A stretch of DNA of 64,000 bases, from contig NZ_RYEV01000004.1 of the NCBI RefSeq assembly GCF_004138485.1, positions 274,803 to 338,802 on the forward strand, read 5' to 3'. The notes below the pieces were generated by a model. It was not told the DNA's origin. It worked only from the letters and a program-made list of their open reading frames with translations, and made no database searches. This document shows, one piece after another, positions 62,573 through 64,000 of this stretch. Within the stretch, counting starts at the first letter, position 1. The number at the start of each line of letters is the position of its first letter. The stretch is from Peristeroidobacter soli. Its GTDB lineage: Bacteria > Pseudomonadota > Gammaproteobacteria > Steroidobacterales > Steroidobacteraceae. A program made the translations under genes and the position numbers.

Positions 62573-64000
62573 TCATTTCTTCAGCTTGAGCACGGTCTTG
62601 ATCATGCCGATGTTCATCGGAACATAGACCACGGCCCCGACCAGGATCAGCCACACGATCTCCAGCTTGCTGTCCGGCAGGAGCTGATCGGCGATCCAGA
62701 TCGCCCCGCCCGCCGCGATGGATTTGACGGTCGCGGGCCACAGCGGACGCAACACCTCGCCCCAGCTCGCGCCCATCACCTTGGTGACCTGATACAGGCC
62801 ATACAGCAGGTTCGTCACCATCACGAAGCTCATCGCCGCCGCCGCGCCCACCGTGCCCCACAGTTTGATCGCGGGCACGATCAGCACCAGGATGCTCACC
62901 ACGCGGATGACGGCGATACGAAAGCCGATGTCCGGCCGGCCGATGCCGTTGAACATGTAACCGTTGACGGTGACGATCGCGTGGATCGCGCCGTAGATGC
63001 ACAGAATGCGGAACGGCCCGACCGCATCTTCCCAGCCCGCGCCGTAGAACGCGCCGATCATCGTGCCGGAGGCGGCGGCCATGCCCGCCATGACCGGCAT
63101 GACCAGCGATGCGATGACGTCGGTCACCTGAGCGAACGTCTTGCGCAACACCGGCAAGTCGTTCTGGATCTTGGCGTAGGCCGGAAACATGATGTTCGAG
63201 AGCACGAAGGCCACGTGCGTCGGCGGGAAGTTCGCCAGCAGGAACGCGACTGAATAGTGGCCGAGCTGCGCCACGTCGAGCATCTTGCCGATCACCGCGC
63301 CGCCCGCCTCCGAGGCGATGAACATCAGGATGGTCGAGGCCGTGATGAACTTGCCGTAGTGGAGCAACTCGATCGCGATCTTGCGATCGATGTGAAACAC
63401 CGGCTTGCCGGGAATCAGCAGGTAGGACAGCGCGGTCTTGATGACGGCGGCGGCCACGAAGCTTGCGACCAGCGCCCACACCGAGCGCGTCCACCAGGCG
63501 ATGGCGATGGCGACGACGAAGGACGCGAATCCGACCACGTTCTCGATGATCGCGACCTTCTTGAAGTCCAGCTCCCGGATGGTGCGCGACAGGTTGATGT
63601 TGGCCGTGCCGGAAAACAGAAAGCTCGCGCCGAGCACGGTGATCAACGCCACCAGCTCGGGCTTGCCGTAGAAGGCAGCCATGCCGTACGCAACCGGCAC
63701 CATCAGCACGGCGAGCAGCAAGCCTCGCAACGCGAGCAGCGTGAAAGCGGTGTCCTTGGCGGAATCCCAATCGCCCTGGCGTTGAACCATGGCGCTGCCG
63801 AAGCCGGTCTCCGTGATCAGCTGCGCGCCACGAATGGCCATCAGGGACAGGGACATCAAGCCGAACGCCTCGGGGGCCAGCAGGCGCGCGAGGACCGCGG
63901 ACTTGGCGAAGGTCAGACCATTGACACCGAAGGTCGCCAGCGCCTGCCAGAAGCCGGAGCGCAGGATCTTGCTTCTCAAGGAACCATCGGTTCGATTGAG
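62573..64000 (-). CDS. MOP-family polysaccharide flippase (Wzx-like), probably 5'-truncated by the window edge
   Basis: About 470 residues visible, 12-14 membrane helices. LARLLAPEAFGLMSLSLMAIRGAQLITETGFGSAMVQR is typical of oligosaccharide flippases of the Wzx/WzxC group. The only in-frame initiator near the edge is a TTG at 63979; the frame stays open to base 64000 (LNRTDGS before it), so the true start probably lies outside the window. It would move lipid-linked repeat units across the inner membrane, consistent with the surrounding glycosyltransferases. Confidence 0.86.
   Translation of the reverse strand, partial: LNRTDGSLRSKILRSGFWQALATFGVNGLTFAKSAVLARLLAPEAFGLMSLSLMAIRGAQLITETGFGSAMVQRQGDWDSAKDTAFTLLALRGLLLAVLMVPVAYGMAAFYGKPELVALITVLGASFLFSGTANINLSRTIRELDFKKVAIIENVVGFASFVVAIAIAWWTRSVWALVASFVAAAVIKTALSYLLIPGKPVFHIDRKIAIELLHYGKFITASTILMFIASEAGGAVIGKMLDVAQLGHYSVAFLLANFPPTHVAFVLSNIMFPAYAKIQNDLPVLRKTFAQVTDVIASLVMPVMAGMAAASGTMIGAFYGAGWEDAVGPFRILCIYGAIHAIVTVNGYMFNGIGRPDIGFRIAVIRVVSILVLIVPAIKLWGTVGAAAAMSFVMVTNLLYGLYQVTKVMGASWGEVLRPLWPATVKSIAAGGAIWIADQLLPDSKLEIVWLILVGAVVYVPMNIGMIKTVLKLKK

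Overview
The window is a GC-rich chromosomal segment, most likely from a gammaproteobacterium of the Steroidobacteraceae, Xanthomonadales or Nevskiales type. This placement is an inference. It rests on gene content: BipA, PilU, SrkA, a GlrK-lipoprotein-GlrR (QseE/G/F) operon, large TonB-dependent receptors, a tryptophan-halogenase/SapC cluster, and exosortase-A-style polysaccharide accessory genes. I saw no rRNA, tRNA, transposase, integrase or CRISPR array. Genes are tightly packed, with many 1-4 base stop/start overlaps.

Layout. (1) 1-8726: an amino-sugar (probably N-acetylgalactosamine) catabolic locus. A minus-strand operon runs TonB receptor, GH27 glycosidase, EamA permease, KbaZ/GatZ-like protein, AgaS-type isomerase, BadF-type kinase. 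It diverges from a DeoR/AgaR-type repressor across a promoter region full of CTTTC/GAAAG boxes. (2) 8730-10432: a DUF4112 membrane protein and a PilU-like ATPase. (3) 10589-18511: a second carbohydrate-type TonB receptor with two SapC proteins, a cupin-like oxygenase and a flavin-dependent halogenase, with LacI-type palindromes upstream of the receptor. (4) 18572-25579: a hypothetical protein, a prolyl-hydroxylase-like enzyme, and a small surface-glycan group (deacetylase, glycosyltransferase, LPS-kinase-like protein, UPF0104 membrane protein, CapK/PaaK-like ligase). (5) 25587-31540: a multi-PAS GGDEF/EAL protein, BipA, and a 59-residue cysteine-rich protein.

(6) 31597-35248: an AlkB-like dioxygenase facing a DUF4331-DUF4198-AraC operon. 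Both units are preceded by almost the same long palindrome, in the same orientation relative to the downstream gene. I consider this the most promising candidate for an undescribed regulated system. (7) 35293-44815: two lipoproteins (one a zinc metallopeptidase), SrkA, GalE, the GlrK/lipoprotein/GlrR operon and a PQQ-type sugar dehydrogenase. (8) 44854-47182: a DUF218 protein followed by a tandemly duplicated SGNH hydrolase. (9) 47170-64000: an exopolysaccharide region. It holds a LMW tyrosine phosphatase, an acyl-CoA ligase, two MBOAT/SGNH acyltransferase cassettes flanking two glycosyltransferases, UDP-xylose synthase with a glycosyltransferase, two exosortase-A-type alpha/beta hydrolases, a VOC protein, a GT25 glycosyltransferase and a MOP-family flippase that runs to the window edge.

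Start codons were adjusted where a ribosome-binding site, a gene overlap, family start patterns or promoter position argued for it. All family assignments come from reading motifs by eye, without database searches.
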